44,193 nucleotides of DNA from Clostridiales bacterium PH28_bin88 (GTDB lineage: Bacteria; Bacillota; PH28-bin88): assembly GCA_000987045.1 (NCBI GenBank), contig LAKY01000052.1:1-44193 (forward strand), read 5' to 3'. This document shows, in pieces, positions 8,467 through 17,203 of the stretch. The notes under the pieces were generated by a model. That model was not told the origin of the DNA. It worked only from the letters and a program-made list of their open reading frames with translations, and searched no databases. Position 1 is the stretch's first letter. Each line of letters starts with the position of its first letter. The position numbers and the translations under genes were made by a program.

Positions 8467-9384
8467 ATGGGTAAACGAAGGCGATTGTTACTGGGTGTAA
8501 CTGTTTTAATCATCCTCATAGCCGTGCTGGCAGGGTGCGGAGGCAATCAGAAAGCTGCCCAAAGGGCGACCTCCGCTCCAGCATCGTACGGTGACAAAGC
8601 AGAATACATCAAAGAAGGTTCTGCCCAGGACAGGGGAGGAAGCGTTGGCGGGGTGGCCCTGGCTGCGGAAATAGTCGGGTTTCATGACCGCAAGGTGATC
8701 AAGAACGCCGAAGTGAACCTGGAGGTCACAGACCTGGTGGAAACCACCCGCCGGCTGGAGATCCGGGTGGAATCCCTGGGCGGGCTGGTGGCGGACGGCT
8801 CCCTGTCGGGATATGAAAAAGGTTACGGAAACGCCAACATGACCCTCCGGGTCCCGGCTGACAAATTCGGTATCCTGCTGGCGGAAATCCTGGAGATGGG
8901 CAAGGTCCTGAGCAAACGTACTTATACTGACGATGTAACCAAGAACTACCTGGACCTGGAGGCACGGGTCACCAACCTGAAACGCCAGGAGGAGCGCCTG
9001 TTGCAGATCCTTGCTCAGGCCAAGACGGTGGAAGACATCCTGAAGGTAGAGCGGGAGATCGAGCGGGTGCGGGGGCAGATTGAGGCGAATACCGGGGAAC
9101 TGAACTTCTTGAAGGACCGTGTCCAGTACTCCACTATCAACCTCAGCCTGCGGGCTGTACCGGAAGAACAGGTAAAAGTGCAGGCCAAGGACCTGGAAGG
9201 CGTCTGGCAGCGAAGCTTGAAGGCCCTGGTGGGCAGCATCAACGGGCTGCTGAGCTTTGGCGGCACCCTGGTGGTGTTCCTTTTCGGTTTCTTCCCCATT
9301 GCGGTGGTACTGGCAGTGGTGGGTGCACTGGCCTGGAGGGTTCAGCGATGGTACTCCCGGCGCCAGCTGGGGAAGGGCGCTTAA
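8467..9384 (+). CDS. DUF4349 domain lipoprotein
   Basis: A 305-residue lipoprotein: residues 1-23 form a signal peptide and the lipobox LAGC places the lipidated Cys at 24. ATG 8467 follows a GGGGG-rich site; the frame extends upstream to 8416 but without a signal sequence. The DUF4349 core runs from about residue 75 (KVIKNAEVNLEVTDLVETTRRLE) through YGNANMTLRVPADKF, TYTDDVTKNYLDLEARVTNLKRQEERL and FLKDRVQYSTINLSL. A coiled coil lies near 165-215, and a transmembrane helix (LVVFLFGFFPIAVVLAVVGAL) near 255-285 is followed by a basic tail, which is the usual layout. The domain's biochemical role is not known to me; the protein would be anchored at both ends in the membrane. Confidence 0.88.
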   Translation: MGKRRRLLLGVTVLIILIAVLAGCGGNQKAAQRATSAPASYGDKAEYIKEGSAQDRGGSVGGVALAAEIVGFHDRKVIKNAEVNLEVTDLVETTRRLEIRVESLGGLVADGSLSGYEKGYGNANMTLRVPADKFGILLAEILEMGKVLSKRTYTDDVTKNYLDLEARVTNLKRQEERLLQILAQAKTVEDILKVEREIERVRGQIEANTGELNFLKDRVQYSTINLSLRAVPEEQVKVQAKDLEGVWQRSLKALVGSINGLLSFGGTLVVFLFGFFPIAVVLAVVGALAWRVQRWYSRRQLGKGA

Positions 9385-9425
9385 AGCGGCATTGACTTGT
9401 ATGAAAAAACGTCGTAGCTTAGTAT

Positions 9426-9441
9426 GTGGGTTATAACCCAC
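9426..9441. promoter_or_regulatory. Perfect 16-bp palindrome after the DUF4349 gene
   Basis: GTGGGTTATAACCCAC is fully self-complementary. It lies between the DUF4349 stop and a terminator. It could be a regulator site or a weak cruciform; no adjacent promoter is obvious. Confidence 0.35.
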
Positions 9442-9478
9442 CGAATAATCCGGCTTATACCTAAACTAACCATTAAAC

Positions 9479-9512
9479 CCTGGGTACCTCGAAAAGCAGG
9501 CCCAGGATTTTT
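9479..9512 (+). terminator. Intrinsic terminator before the TetR promoter
   Basis: CCTGGG (9479-9484) pairs with CCCAGG (9501-9506) and is followed by ATTTTT. It separates the DUF4349 gene from the TetR gene. Confidence 0.65.
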
Positions 9513-9523
9513 CATTTTGCCTA

Positions 9524-9579
9524 TTGACATTACGTGATAGTATGGCAATATTAAATATAGATTACCTATATTTAATATT
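9524..9579 (+). promoter_or_regulatory. TetR promoter with 14-bp inverted-repeat operator
   Basis: TTGACA at 9524-9529 is followed after 17 bases by AATATT at 9547-9552. The -10 region sits inside a perfect inverted repeat: AATATTAAATATAG (9547-9560), spacer ATTAC, CTATATTTAATATT (9566-9579). This is the expected position for an autoregulatory TetR-family operator; bound repressor would cover the -10 and start site. A degenerate copy of the whole region is present at 42.73 kb. Confidence 0.75.
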
Positions 9580-9600
9580 GGGAGATGAGGGCAAAACCGT

Positions 9601-10215
9601 ATGGCCGAAGAAAAATCTAACCGTCGAACTTACAGTAGCCCCTTGCGGAGCCACCAGCAGGGGATTACCCGGGATCGCATCTTGGAGGCTGTCGCGGCGA
9701 TTATTAGCGAAGGCCGCATCCTTGAGTTCACTGTGAAGGAAGTGGCGGACCGCGCCGGTGTCTCATATGGTTCGGTCTACCGCCACTTTCCAACGCGGGA
9801 ATCACTTCTGGAGGCTCTTTACGAAGCGGCGGCGGAGATCATGGATCAAAGGTCTCCTTTCAAACCGCTCTCATTGGACGAGATTCCTGCTATGGCGCGG
9901 AAGACAGTAGCAATAATCGAGGAGAAGGCGACTATCCTTCAGGCTTTCACCATGGCATTGGCGGCGAGTAATATTCAGCCCCAAAGCAGGCGCCAACGAG
10001 ACGAGGTGGTCCAACAATTGATCGCAAAAAGCGCTCCCCACTTGGATCCGGAAACTGCCAGGCAGGCCGCCGCAATAATCAGCCACCTCCACAGTTCCCT
10101 GACCTGGGCAACCCTCAAGCAGCGTTTCGGGCTCACCGCTGAAGAGACGGCTAATGCGATCACCTGGGCGCTGCAGACGTTAATTCGAGACCTGACACCG
10201 CACAAGGAGGAGTAA
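9601..10215 (+). CDS. TetR/AcrR-family transcriptional regulator
   Basis: A 204-residue repressor-type protein. The N-terminal helix-turn-helix spans roughly residues 23-70 (TRDRILEAVAAIISEG, then FTVKEVADRAGVSYGSVYRHFPTRESLLEALYE). The C-terminal ligand-binding domain is divergent, as usual, so the ligand cannot be read. ATG 9601 follows GAGGG at a distance of about 9 bases. The perfect palindrome just upstream is its likely operator. Downstream on the same strand, after 302 bases, is the dikinase/desaturase/dikinase/MFS group, which is the most likely regulated target. A dead copy of the gene start lies at 42.82 kb. Confidence 0.9.
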   Translation: MAEEKSNRRTYSSPLRSHQQGITRDRILEAVAAIISEGRILEFTVKEVADRAGVSYGSVYRHFPTRESLLEALYEAAAEIMDQRSPFKPLSLDEIPAMARKTVAIIEEKATILQAFTMALAASNIQPQSRRQRDEVVQQLIAKSAPHLDPETARQAAAIISHLHSSLTWATLKQRFGLTAEETANAITWALQTLIRDLTPHKEE

Positions 10216-10517
10216 ACCGTGAGTTGACAGGGATTAAGGCATTCCAGCTGTTATAAGCGTCGAAAACGCCACAGGAGGTTGAAAAAAGGACAATTTACCG
10301 TAGTCAGCGGAAATAACGGCGGTGTTTCATGAGGATGGGACTTCAATTCCAGTACAATAAAAATGACGGGAGAATACCTCTGTGGATGGAATGACATCGG
10401 TGTGTAGTTCTAGCTGTTGAGGCGGCGGGGGTTATGTGAAGATGAAACTATTCAAGAGGATGATGAATGGCGCGTATTTGCAAGGCGCTGGGAGAAGGAC
10501 ACAGGGAGGGAGCAACA
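10216..10517 (+). other. 302-bp gap between TetR and the first dikinase gene
   Basis: No gene recognised. It contains TTGACA at about 10224 but no well-placed -10, and an AGGAGG at about 10273 that is followed by no convincing frame. It may hold the promoter of the dikinase operon; no copy of the TetR palindrome is present here. Confidence 0.4.
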
Positions 10518-13151
10518 ATGCAGTCAACATGGATGCTTGACTGGGAAGGTGCGGTTGTGGCGGGACCTGCCGTCTGCGGCGGCAAGGGCTGGAACCTAGG
10601 TCGCCTACATAGGTATGGCTTCCCCGTTCCGGTGGGCGGTGTCCTGGTGGCGGAAGCCTACAACAGGTTCATGGACCAGACCCCGGTGCGGGAGATCAGC
10701 CGGAAGGCTGCTGCGATCGGCGCCCGGGATGTGCCCTCGCCGGAAGCGGTGCGGCAACTGGCCGGCCTGCAGCAAGCGATCACGGATGCGGAGCTGTTCC
10801 CGGAGACCCTGGCCGCTCTGGAGCGGTTCATGGTCCACTCCGGCCTGGCGGATAGGCCGGTAGCCGTACGCTCCAGTGCGACGGCCGAGGACAGTACCGA
10901 GCATTCATTCGCAGGGATTCACCAGAGCTTCCTCAACCTGCGCGGCCTGCCTGCCATAATGGCGGCAATCCGGCGATGTTACGCCTCGCTGTGGACGCCC
11001 CAGGCGGTCGCCTACAGGCGCCACCGGGGCTTGAGCGACGAGGCGGTCGCTTGCGCCGTGGTCATCTGCGCTATGGTCACCCGCCCGGGGGAAGAGTCGC
11101 CCGCGGCGGCGGGCGTGGCCTTCGCTTGCGACCCCCGGACCGGCCGGCGCGACCTGATCACCATCAGTGCCGCGCCGGGGCTGGGGGAGGGGGTGGTTAG
11201 CGGTAGCGTCAACCCCGAAGAGATCAGCGTGCATAAGGAGAATGGTATACTCACGCTCACGCTGCACACCCGCGGGGGACGGTCTGACCGGGTGCTGACC
11301 GATGAGCAGGCGCTCGCCTTGGCCCGGCTGACGGAACGGGTGCACTGGGCCCTGGGCGACGGCCAGTTGCCCCAGGACGTGGAGTGGGCCTTCGATGGCG
11401 ACCGGTTCTGGCTTCTCCAGGCCCGCCCCGTCACCAGTCTCCCCCTGGTCACCTTCCCAGGCGCCGAGAAACTGCCGGTCATCTGGTCCAACGCCAATCT
11501 CAAAGAGGCCGTGCCCGGTTTGCAGTCGACCCTGAGCTGGAGCCTGATCAAGCCAGCAATCACCCACATCATGTATAGCCATCTGCCGATGGTGGGGTAT
11601 CCAGTACCCCCGGGCCTCGAGGTGCTCCGCCGCTTCTCGGGCCGGGCCTATTTTGACCTCACCGCCATGCAGTGGGCCATGTACGATGCCCTTGGCTTGC
11701 TGCCCTCCGAGTTCATCAAGGGGCTTGGCGGCCATCAGCCGCCGATTCCCGTTCCTTCGCTGGAACCCCTCAAGGGGCCGCAGGGGCACCGGCGCATGCG
11801 GACTCGTCTTCGATTCATCCTCTGGCTGCGGCGGCAGATGAAGGAGTTACCCGTTCGCATCGCTGAGTTCCGGCAGGCGATGCGCGAACGCCGCGATGAT
11901 GAATCATCCCGCCTGACGTCCTTCGAACTGCTGGCAGGCTTCATCGAACGCGCGGAGCTGACCCGGGACTTCGGCCCCCGGTTCCAGGCCGCCAACATGA
12001 ACGCCGGCGCCTGGACCACCAGGCTGATGGATCTGCTGAGCAAGTTCGCTCCCGGCAGGGCGCAGGCTATGGCCAGCGCCCTGCTGGCAGGCAGCGGCAA
12101 GGTGACCACGGCAGAGCACGGCTATCGCCTTTACGATCTGGCCGCCGTAGCCCGAACCGATGCGGAAGCGGCCGCGTACCTCACCCGCCACCCGTTGGAC
12201 CCGCAGGGTTGGCGGAGCCTGCCAGCCAGCTCACCCTTCCGCCGGGAGTTGGAACGATTCCTGGAGGAGTTTGGCCACCGGGCGGTCTACGAGGGGGAAA
12301 TCGCCAATCCCCGTTGGAACGAGGACCCCACCTATCTGCTGGAGCAGGTACGTGACCTGCTGGAATCGGGCAAGACCCATTCCCCCAGGGAGATGGCACG
12401 GGCAGCCCGGGCTGCGGGCGAGGCGGAGCTGACCCGGCTGCCCTGGTATGTCAGGCCACTAGTACGCTGGCTCGCCGGCAAGGCGCAGGAGGGTGCCGCG
12501 CTGCGGGAGGCGGCTAAATCAGCCTTCGCCTCTATTGCCGAGCCCGGTCGCCGCCATTTCCTGGAGATGGGGCGCCGCCTGGTGGCCGCCGGGAAGCTGG
12601 ATGACCCGACAGATGTGTTCCACCTGGCTTGGGTCGAGCTGGAGATGTACCTGCGGGACGAGTGGGACGGTACGGGGGCCCGAGCTCTGGTAGCCGACCG
12701 GAAGGCCCGTGACGCAGCCTGGCTGGCCGAGGAGCCGTCGGATGTTTATATTCTCGATGCCGAGGGGCACCCGGCGGCAATGCCGGGCGAGGTTGTCCCG
12801 CCGTCCGTCGTGCCATCTGGCGATGGTAACGTGCTCGCCGGGATCGGTGTGTCCGCCGGCCGGGCCACCGGGGTGGCGCGGGTTATCCGGCACCCGCGCG
12901 AGGGGCACCTGTTGCAGGAAGGCGACGTGCTGGTGGCGCCATCGACGGACCCGGGGTGGACCCCGCTCTTCCTCCGGGCTTCCGCCGTAGTCATGGAGGT
13001 GGGCGGGTACCTGTCGCACGGGGCGATCGTGGCCCGGGAATACGGCCTGCCGGCGGTGGTTAACATCCCTGGTTTGTTACGTACGGTCCGGACCGGCCAG
13101 CGCCTGGTGGTAGATGGTGATGCCGGGACGGTGACCGTTACGTCTGATTAG
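10518..13151 (+). CDS. Rifampicin phosphotransferase-like ATP dikinase (PEP synthase-related)
   Basis: An 877-residue enzyme with the domain order of rifampicin phosphotransferase: N-terminal ATP-grasp/PPDK domain (KGWNLGRL near 24-30, VRSSATAEDS at 117-126, PQDVEWAFDGDRFWLLQARPVT near 291-312), a long central substrate domain, and a C-terminal swivelling phosphohistidine domain with GGYLSHGAIVAREYGLPAVVN, His834 being the phosphorylated residue. The C-terminal TIM barrel of true PEP synthase is absent. Such enzymes split ATP into AMP, phosphate and a phosphorylated hydroxyl substrate. ATG 10518 follows AGGGAGGG. Eleven bases after the stop comes the FAD enzyme, then a second dikinase. The substrate is unknown; antibiotic inactivation is possible but the operon suggests a metabolic or biosynthetic role. 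Confidence 0.83.
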   Translation: MQSTWMLDWEGAVVAGPAVCGGKGWNLGRLHRYGFPVPVGGVLVAEAYNRFMDQTPVREISRKAAAIGARDVPSPEAVRQLAGLQQAITDAELFPETLAALERFMVHSGLADRPVAVRSSATAEDSTEHSFAGIHQSFLNLRGLPAIMAAIRRCYASLWTPQAVAYRRHRGLSDEAVACAVVICAMVTRPGEESPAAAGVAFACDPRTGRRDLITISAAPGLGEGVVSGSVNPEEISVHKENGILTLTLHTRGGRSDRVLTDEQALALARLTERVHWALGDGQLPQDVEWAFDGDRFWLLQARPVTSLPLVTFPGAEKLPVIWSNANLKEAVPGLQSTLSWSLIKPAITHIMYSHLPMVGYPVPPGLEVLRRFSGRAYFDLTAMQWAMYDALGLLPSEFIKGLGGHQPPIPVPSLEPLKGPQGHRRMRTRLRFILWLRRQMKELPVRIAEFRQAMRERRDDESSRLTSFELLAGFIERAELTRDFGPRFQAANMNAGAWTTRLMDLLSKFAPGRAQAMASALLAGSGKVTTAEHGYRLYDLAAVARTDAEAAAYLTRHPLDPQGWRSLPASSPFRRELERFLEEFGHRAVYEGEIANPRWNEDPTYLLEQVRDLLESGKTHSPREMARAARAAGEAELTRLPWYVRPLVRWLAGKAQEGAALREAAKSAFASIAEPGRRHFLEMGRRLVAAGKLDDPTDVFHLAWVELEMYLRDEWDGTGARALVADRKARDAAWLAEEPSDVYILDAEGHPAAMPGEVVPPSVVPSGDGNVLAGIGVSAGRATGVARVIRHPREGHLLQEGDVLVAPSTDPGWTPLFLRASAVVMEVGGYLSHGAIVAREYGLPAVVNIPGLLRTVRTGQRLVVDGDAGTVTVTSD

Positions 13152-13162
13152 GAGGGATTACC

Positions 13163-14644
13163 GTGGGAAAATCAATAATTATTATCGGAGCCGGGATGGG
13201 TGGCATGGCGGCAGGGATTTACGGCCAAATGAACGGATTCCAAACCCGCATTTTTGAAATGCATTCCCTGCCCGGCGGGCAGTGTGCGTCCTGGAAACGT
13301 AACGGCTACACCTTTGATGCATGCATCCACCATCTGATGGGTTGTGCTCCAACAACCAAGATTCATCGGCTCTGGAAAGAGATGGGGGCGATGCCGCGGG
13401 AACTGGCGTACACCAAAGAATGTGTCAGTGTTGTTTCTCCCGAGGGCAAAATCTTCTATGATTACTACGACCTGGACCTGTTGGCTGAACATTTGCGGGA
13501 TTTGGCCCCACAGGACGCAAAGCTTATACATCAGTATCTTGAGGGGATTAAATCCTTTACGAAACAAGATCTTTTGGGCGAGTTGACGTCGGGAAAAGCC
13601 CGGGATATCTTGCGGGTGTCCCCGACATTGTTAAAAACGTTTAAATGGTTCAGGCTCACCATGGCCGATTTTGCCAAACAGTTTTCTGACCCGTTTTTGC
13701 AAAGGGCTTTTCCTTTACTTGAGTATTCTATGCCTTCCATGCCTTTTGCTGTTCACCTGTCCAAACACGCCTATGGTTATATCAAGGATATTGCATGGCC
13801 AATCGGAGCAAGTAGTCAATTTGCCCGATCGATAGCCAAACGCTACGAGGATTTAGGCGGCAAGATTCATTATCGCCAAAAAGTAACCAAGGTTCTCACC
13901 AAAAACGGCAAGGCCGTAGGCGTTAAGCTGGCCGGCGGTGGTGAAGAGTATGGTGATACCGTCATTTCCAACGCCGACGGCCGGAAGACGCTGCTCGATC
14001 TCCTGGAGGGACAGTTTCTTAACGCGCGCCTTAAAGAATACTGCTCCGCTCCCCCGGACGAAACCAACTGGGCGGTCCATGTTTTCTTGGGGGTTGCCCG
14101 CGATCTTTCCAAGGAGCCGTCCAGTTTGGTGATGCTGCTGGAGAAGACTGTAACCATCGCTGGGCATGAAACCCGGTCTTTGGAGATGCAGCTTTACGGC
14201 TTTGATAAGACCATGGCGCCTCAGGGCAAGGGAGTCATCAAGGTCGAACTGGTATCGCGGTATTCTTATTGGAAGGAACTGGCGCGGGACCGGGCGCGCT
14301 ATGAGGCAGAGAAACAAAAAGTGGCAGAACAAGTGATTGAGCTGCTTGAAAACTATTTTCATGGAATCAAAAACCAGGTCGAGGTGGTGGACGTCCCCAC
14401 CTTGCTGACCTGGGAGCGTTTTATGGGCGGCACCCATGGTTTTGCCAATTTTCCCAACAAGAAGATTAACATTATCAGCAGCCTGTCCAGCACCAGCGGA
14501 ATGACCGTGCCCGGACTTGACAACTTTTATTTCGTGGGGGCCTGGGCTACCTCAGCCGGCGCTTTGTTTGCCAACGCGGTTTCCGGAAAGAAGGTCATTC
14601 AGCATATTTGTAAGCAAAATGGGCAGAAGTTTACTACAACTTAG
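13163..14644 (+). CDS. Phytoene desaturase-like FAD-dependent oxidoreductase
   Basis: A 493-residue flavoprotein of the CrtI/carotenoid isomerase-like family (COG1233). The N-terminus has the FAD-binding GAGMGG motif at residues 9-14 and the family signature LPGGQCASWKRNGYTFDACIHHLMG around 36-60. The C-terminal FAD motif is GLDNFYFVGAWATSAGALFANAVSGKKV. GTG 13163 has AGGAGGGA at the right distance. The family performs desaturation, isomerisation or related redox steps on hydrophobic polyenes or lipids. No phytoene synthase or prenyl transferase is in the window, so a carotenoid role is unsupported. It sits between two rifampicin-phosphotransferase-like genes with gaps of 11 and 34 bases, which implies one operon and possibly one pathway. 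Confidence 0.85.
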   Translation: MGKSIIIIGAGMGGMAAGIYGQMNGFQTRIFEMHSLPGGQCASWKRNGYTFDACIHHLMGCAPTTKIHRLWKEMGAMPRELAYTKECVSVVSPEGKIFYDYYDLDLLAEHLRDLAPQDAKLIHQYLEGIKSFTKQDLLGELTSGKARDILRVSPTLLKTFKWFRLTMADFAKQFSDPFLQRAFPLLEYSMPSMPFAVHLSKHAYGYIKDIAWPIGASSQFARSIAKRYEDLGGKIHYRQKVTKVLTKNGKAVGVKLAGGGEEYGDTVISNADGRKTLLDLLEGQFLNARLKEYCSAPPDETNWAVHVFLGVARDLSKEPSSLVMLLEKTVTIAGHETRSLEMQLYGFDKTMAPQGKGVIKVELVSRYSYWKELARDRARYEAEKQKVAEQVIELLENYFHGIKNQVEVVDVPTLLTWERFMGGTHGFANFPNKKINIISSLSSTSGMTVPGLDNFYFVGAWATSAGALFANAVSGKKVIQHICKQNGQKFTTT

Positions 14645-14678
14645 CTGCCCGACACGGTACAGGGAGGAGGACCAAGCG

Positions 14679-17168
14679 ATGAAACGATTGGTCTGTTTTT
14701 TCGGCGAATTGAGGTCCGAGCAACACCGTTTAGCCGGAGGCAAAGGTGGGACACTGGCGTACCTTTATCAGAAGGGCTACCTGGTGCCCGACGGCTTCAT
14801 CGTGATGCCAACAGCCTTCGAAAACGACGAGTTAAGGCCGGAAGCCTGGGCGCAGGTCCAGGCATGCTTACTGCAAATGCGCAAGGCCGGGGAGGGAATC
14901 TCCTTCGCTGTCCGTTCATCCGCCCTGGGCGAGGATTCGTCCCTGGCGTCCTTTGCCGGCCAGTTTGAAACGATCCTGGACGTTCGCGCTGACAGTGAAA
15001 TCCGGCAGGCCATCCAAACCGTGCGCCGGTCATGTCATAGTGAGGGGGTACGGGCTTACAGCGAAGCAAAAGGCATCAATCCGACTCACCACGATGTGGC
15101 TGTTGTCATCCAGCGGTTGGCCCGGGCGGATATCTCGGGAGTACTGTTCACGGCAGACCCGGTTACCGGTAGCCGTCTTGTGATGACAGGTAACTTTGTC
15201 TTCGGGCTGGGCGAAAAACTGGTGTCGGGCCAGGTTGAACCTTACACGTTCACCCTGAGGCGATCAACCCACCCCTGGCGAAAAACCGGCTACGACGGGC
15301 CACCGGAACTGAAACAGTTTGCCCGGAAGCTCTATAAACTGGGCAGCCGGCTGGAGAAGGAACTGGGCTGTCCACAGGACATCGAGTGGGCTATCGCCAG
15401 CGGAAAGTTATACGTATTACAGTCCCGGCCGATCACAACGCTGACCGGGTATAATCCCGCCACCGGCGAGTGGAACGACAGTATGACCGGTGATTACTTG
15501 TGGTCAAACGTTAATTTCGGTGAAGCAGTAACCCAGGTGATGACACCTCTCTCGTGGACTGTACAACAGCCTATATTCGACTCGTGGAAGATACTGCCCG
15601 GGTATCAAGCTTCTGGTAATATTGGTGGCCGGCCATATCTTAACATAAGCATCTTCGCCACGGTCTTGCGTGCTTTGGGAAGGAGCAGGCAAAGTACCCT
15701 GCAGGTTCTGGAAGGTACAATGTATACACGGATTCCGGAGGGGATGGAGATCCCGGTGCTACCGCTGCCCAAATGGGCCATAGTATCCATTCTTCCCAAC
15801 CTTGTAAAAATGCAAATGAAGCAAAAAAGGGCGGTCCGGGAACTGCCCCGGTTCTTGGCAGCCAACCCAGTGTGGTGCGAGCGGATACGGGCACAGATCC
15901 AGGAGACAAACAACAAGGCCGAACTGCGGTCCTTGTGGCAAAACGAGATTGGACATCACTTGAGGCAGACTGTTTGGAGCGTGATGGGCAGCGTGTCTCA
16001 TTTCGCAGACCATACGATGAAGTTGCGCCGCGATTTAACCAGACTGGTCGGACCGGAAGACGCGGATACCCTTCTCTCAAGCTTGAGCACCAGCACGGGC
16101 TTAAGAGGAGACAGCTCAGACCTATTAGCAAGCCTTGGGCCTGTCCTGGGAATAGCCAAGTTGGCGCGCGGGGAGATGGATCGTGCAAATTATATTGCTC
16201 GATATGGCCACCGGGGACCGAATGAGTTCGAGCTTTCCGTCCCTCGCCCGGCAGAGGACTCGGGTTGGCTCGATGAACAGTTGGCGCAGTTCAGGAAGTC
16301 TCCAGTGGATGTGGAAGCTCTTCTATCGAAACAGCGCACTGAGTTTGCTGTCACCTGGAATCGATTTCAGGCAAGCCACCCGCAAAAAGCGCGCGGCATG
16401 CGCCGCCGTATTGAGGAAGCGGCTCCCCGGGCCCGCTTGCGCGAAGCTGTCCGTTCAGAATACGTGCGCGATCGCTGGGTTGCCCGCGCTTTCGCCCTCC
16501 GCGCCGGGCAGTTGACAGGCCTTGGGGACGACATCTTTTTCTTGACCATCGAGGAAGTGCTGGACGTCCTGTCAGGCGACGATATCACAGTCAAGTATAT
16601 CCCTGCCAGGAAGAAAACCTACAAAAGGTACTTGGCTCTGCCTACCTACCCGTCGATTATTCGCGGCCGCTTCGATCCGTTCCGGTGGGGGGCGGACCCC
16701 AACCGCCGCCATGACATTTACGATGCTTCCGCGCCTTCCTCCAGTCCCACGCACGATTCCAGTGACGCGAAAGGTAAGGTCATCACCGGTTCGGCAGGAT
16801 CCGCGGGTCGCATCGAGGGAGTGGTTCGCCGCATAGACCGCCCGGAGGAAGGAGAGCAACTGCGGAAAGGCGAGATCCTGGTGACCTCCCAGACAGACAT
16901 TGCCTGGACACCGCTCTTTCCTCGCGCGGCAGCAATCGTCACCGACGTGGGAGCGCCGCTCTCCCACGCGGCCATTGTTGCTCGCGAGTTGGGCATCCCA
17001 GCGGTTGTTGGCTGCGGCAACGCGACTATGCGTTTACGCACTGGTGATCGCGTGCTTGTGGACGGCGGGCAAGGTGTCGTGGTGATCTTGCATGGCGTTG
17101 GAAGCCGGCCTTCCAGCGAGGTTACCGAAAGGCCAATCGGCTCTACCCACCTGCATGGAGGGGTGTAG
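14679..17168 (+). CDS. Second rifampicin phosphotransferase-like ATP dikinase
   Basis: An 829-residue paralogue of the enzyme at 10518, with the same order: ATP-grasp/PPDK domain (LAGGKGGTLAYLYQKGY near 18-34, VRSSALGEDS at 78-87, CPQDIEWAIASGKLYVLQSRPITT), central domain, and phosphohistidine domain with GAPLSHAAIVARELGIPAVVG, His763 being the likely phosphorylated residue. No PEP/pyruvate TIM barrel is present. ATG 14679 has GGAGGAGG eight bases upstream; the frame is open farther 5' only by overlap with the previous gene. The central domain is only loosely similar to that of the first copy, so the two probably act on different substrates or successive intermediates. A product phosphate ester is expected from the family mechanism. 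Confidence 0.82.
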   Translation: MKRLVCFFGELRSEQHRLAGGKGGTLAYLYQKGYLVPDGFIVMPTAFENDELRPEAWAQVQACLLQMRKAGEGISFAVRSSALGEDSSLASFAGQFETILDVRADSEIRQAIQTVRRSCHSEGVRAYSEAKGINPTHHDVAVVIQRLARADISGVLFTADPVTGSRLVMTGNFVFGLGEKLVSGQVEPYTFTLRRSTHPWRKTGYDGPPELKQFARKLYKLGSRLEKELGCPQDIEWAIASGKLYVLQSRPITTLTGYNPATGEWNDSMTGDYLWSNVNFGEAVTQVMTPLSWTVQQPIFDSWKILPGYQASGNIGGRPYLNISIFATVLRALGRSRQSTLQVLEGTMYTRIPEGMEIPVLPLPKWAIVSILPNLVKMQMKQKRAVRELPRFLAANPVWCERIRAQIQETNNKAELRSLWQNEIGHHLRQTVWSVMGSVSHFADHTMKLRRDLTRLVGPEDADTLLSSLSTSTGLRGDSSDLLASLGPVLGIAKLARGEMDRANYIARYGHRGPNEFELSVPRPAEDSGWLDEQLAQFRKSPVDVEALLSKQRTEFAVTWNRFQASHPQKARGMRRRIEEAAPRARLREAVRSEYVRDRWVARAFALRAGQLTGLGDDIFFLTIEEVLDVLSGDDITVKYIPARKKTYKRYLALPTYPSIIRGRFDPFRWGADPNRRHDIYDASAPSSSPTHDSSDAKGKVITGSAGSAGRIEGVVRRIDRPEEGEQLRKGEILVTSQTDIAWTPLFPRAAAIVTDVGAPLSHAAIVARELGIPAVVGCGNATMRLRTGDRVLVDGGQGVVVILHGVGSRPSSEVTERPIGSTHLHGGV

Positions 17169-17203
17169 CGGTACGTCATACTTGGTGATTGTCGGGTGAG
17201 ATT

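Noticed and set aside
10905..11789. 294-residue frame on the minus strand across the first dikinase
   Set aside because: Antisense shadow of GC-rich coding DNA; the plus-strand gene has clear catalytic motifs.
13163..14644. Carotenoid biosynthesis cluster
   Set aside because: No phytoene synthase, prenyltransferase or cyclase in the window; only family-level similarity of one enzyme.
10518..17168. Phosphoenolpyruvate synthase or pyruvate phosphate dikinase genes
   Set aside because: The C-terminal PEP/pyruvate-binding barrel is missing in both and the phosphohistidine domain is at the very end, as in rifampicin phosphotransferase.
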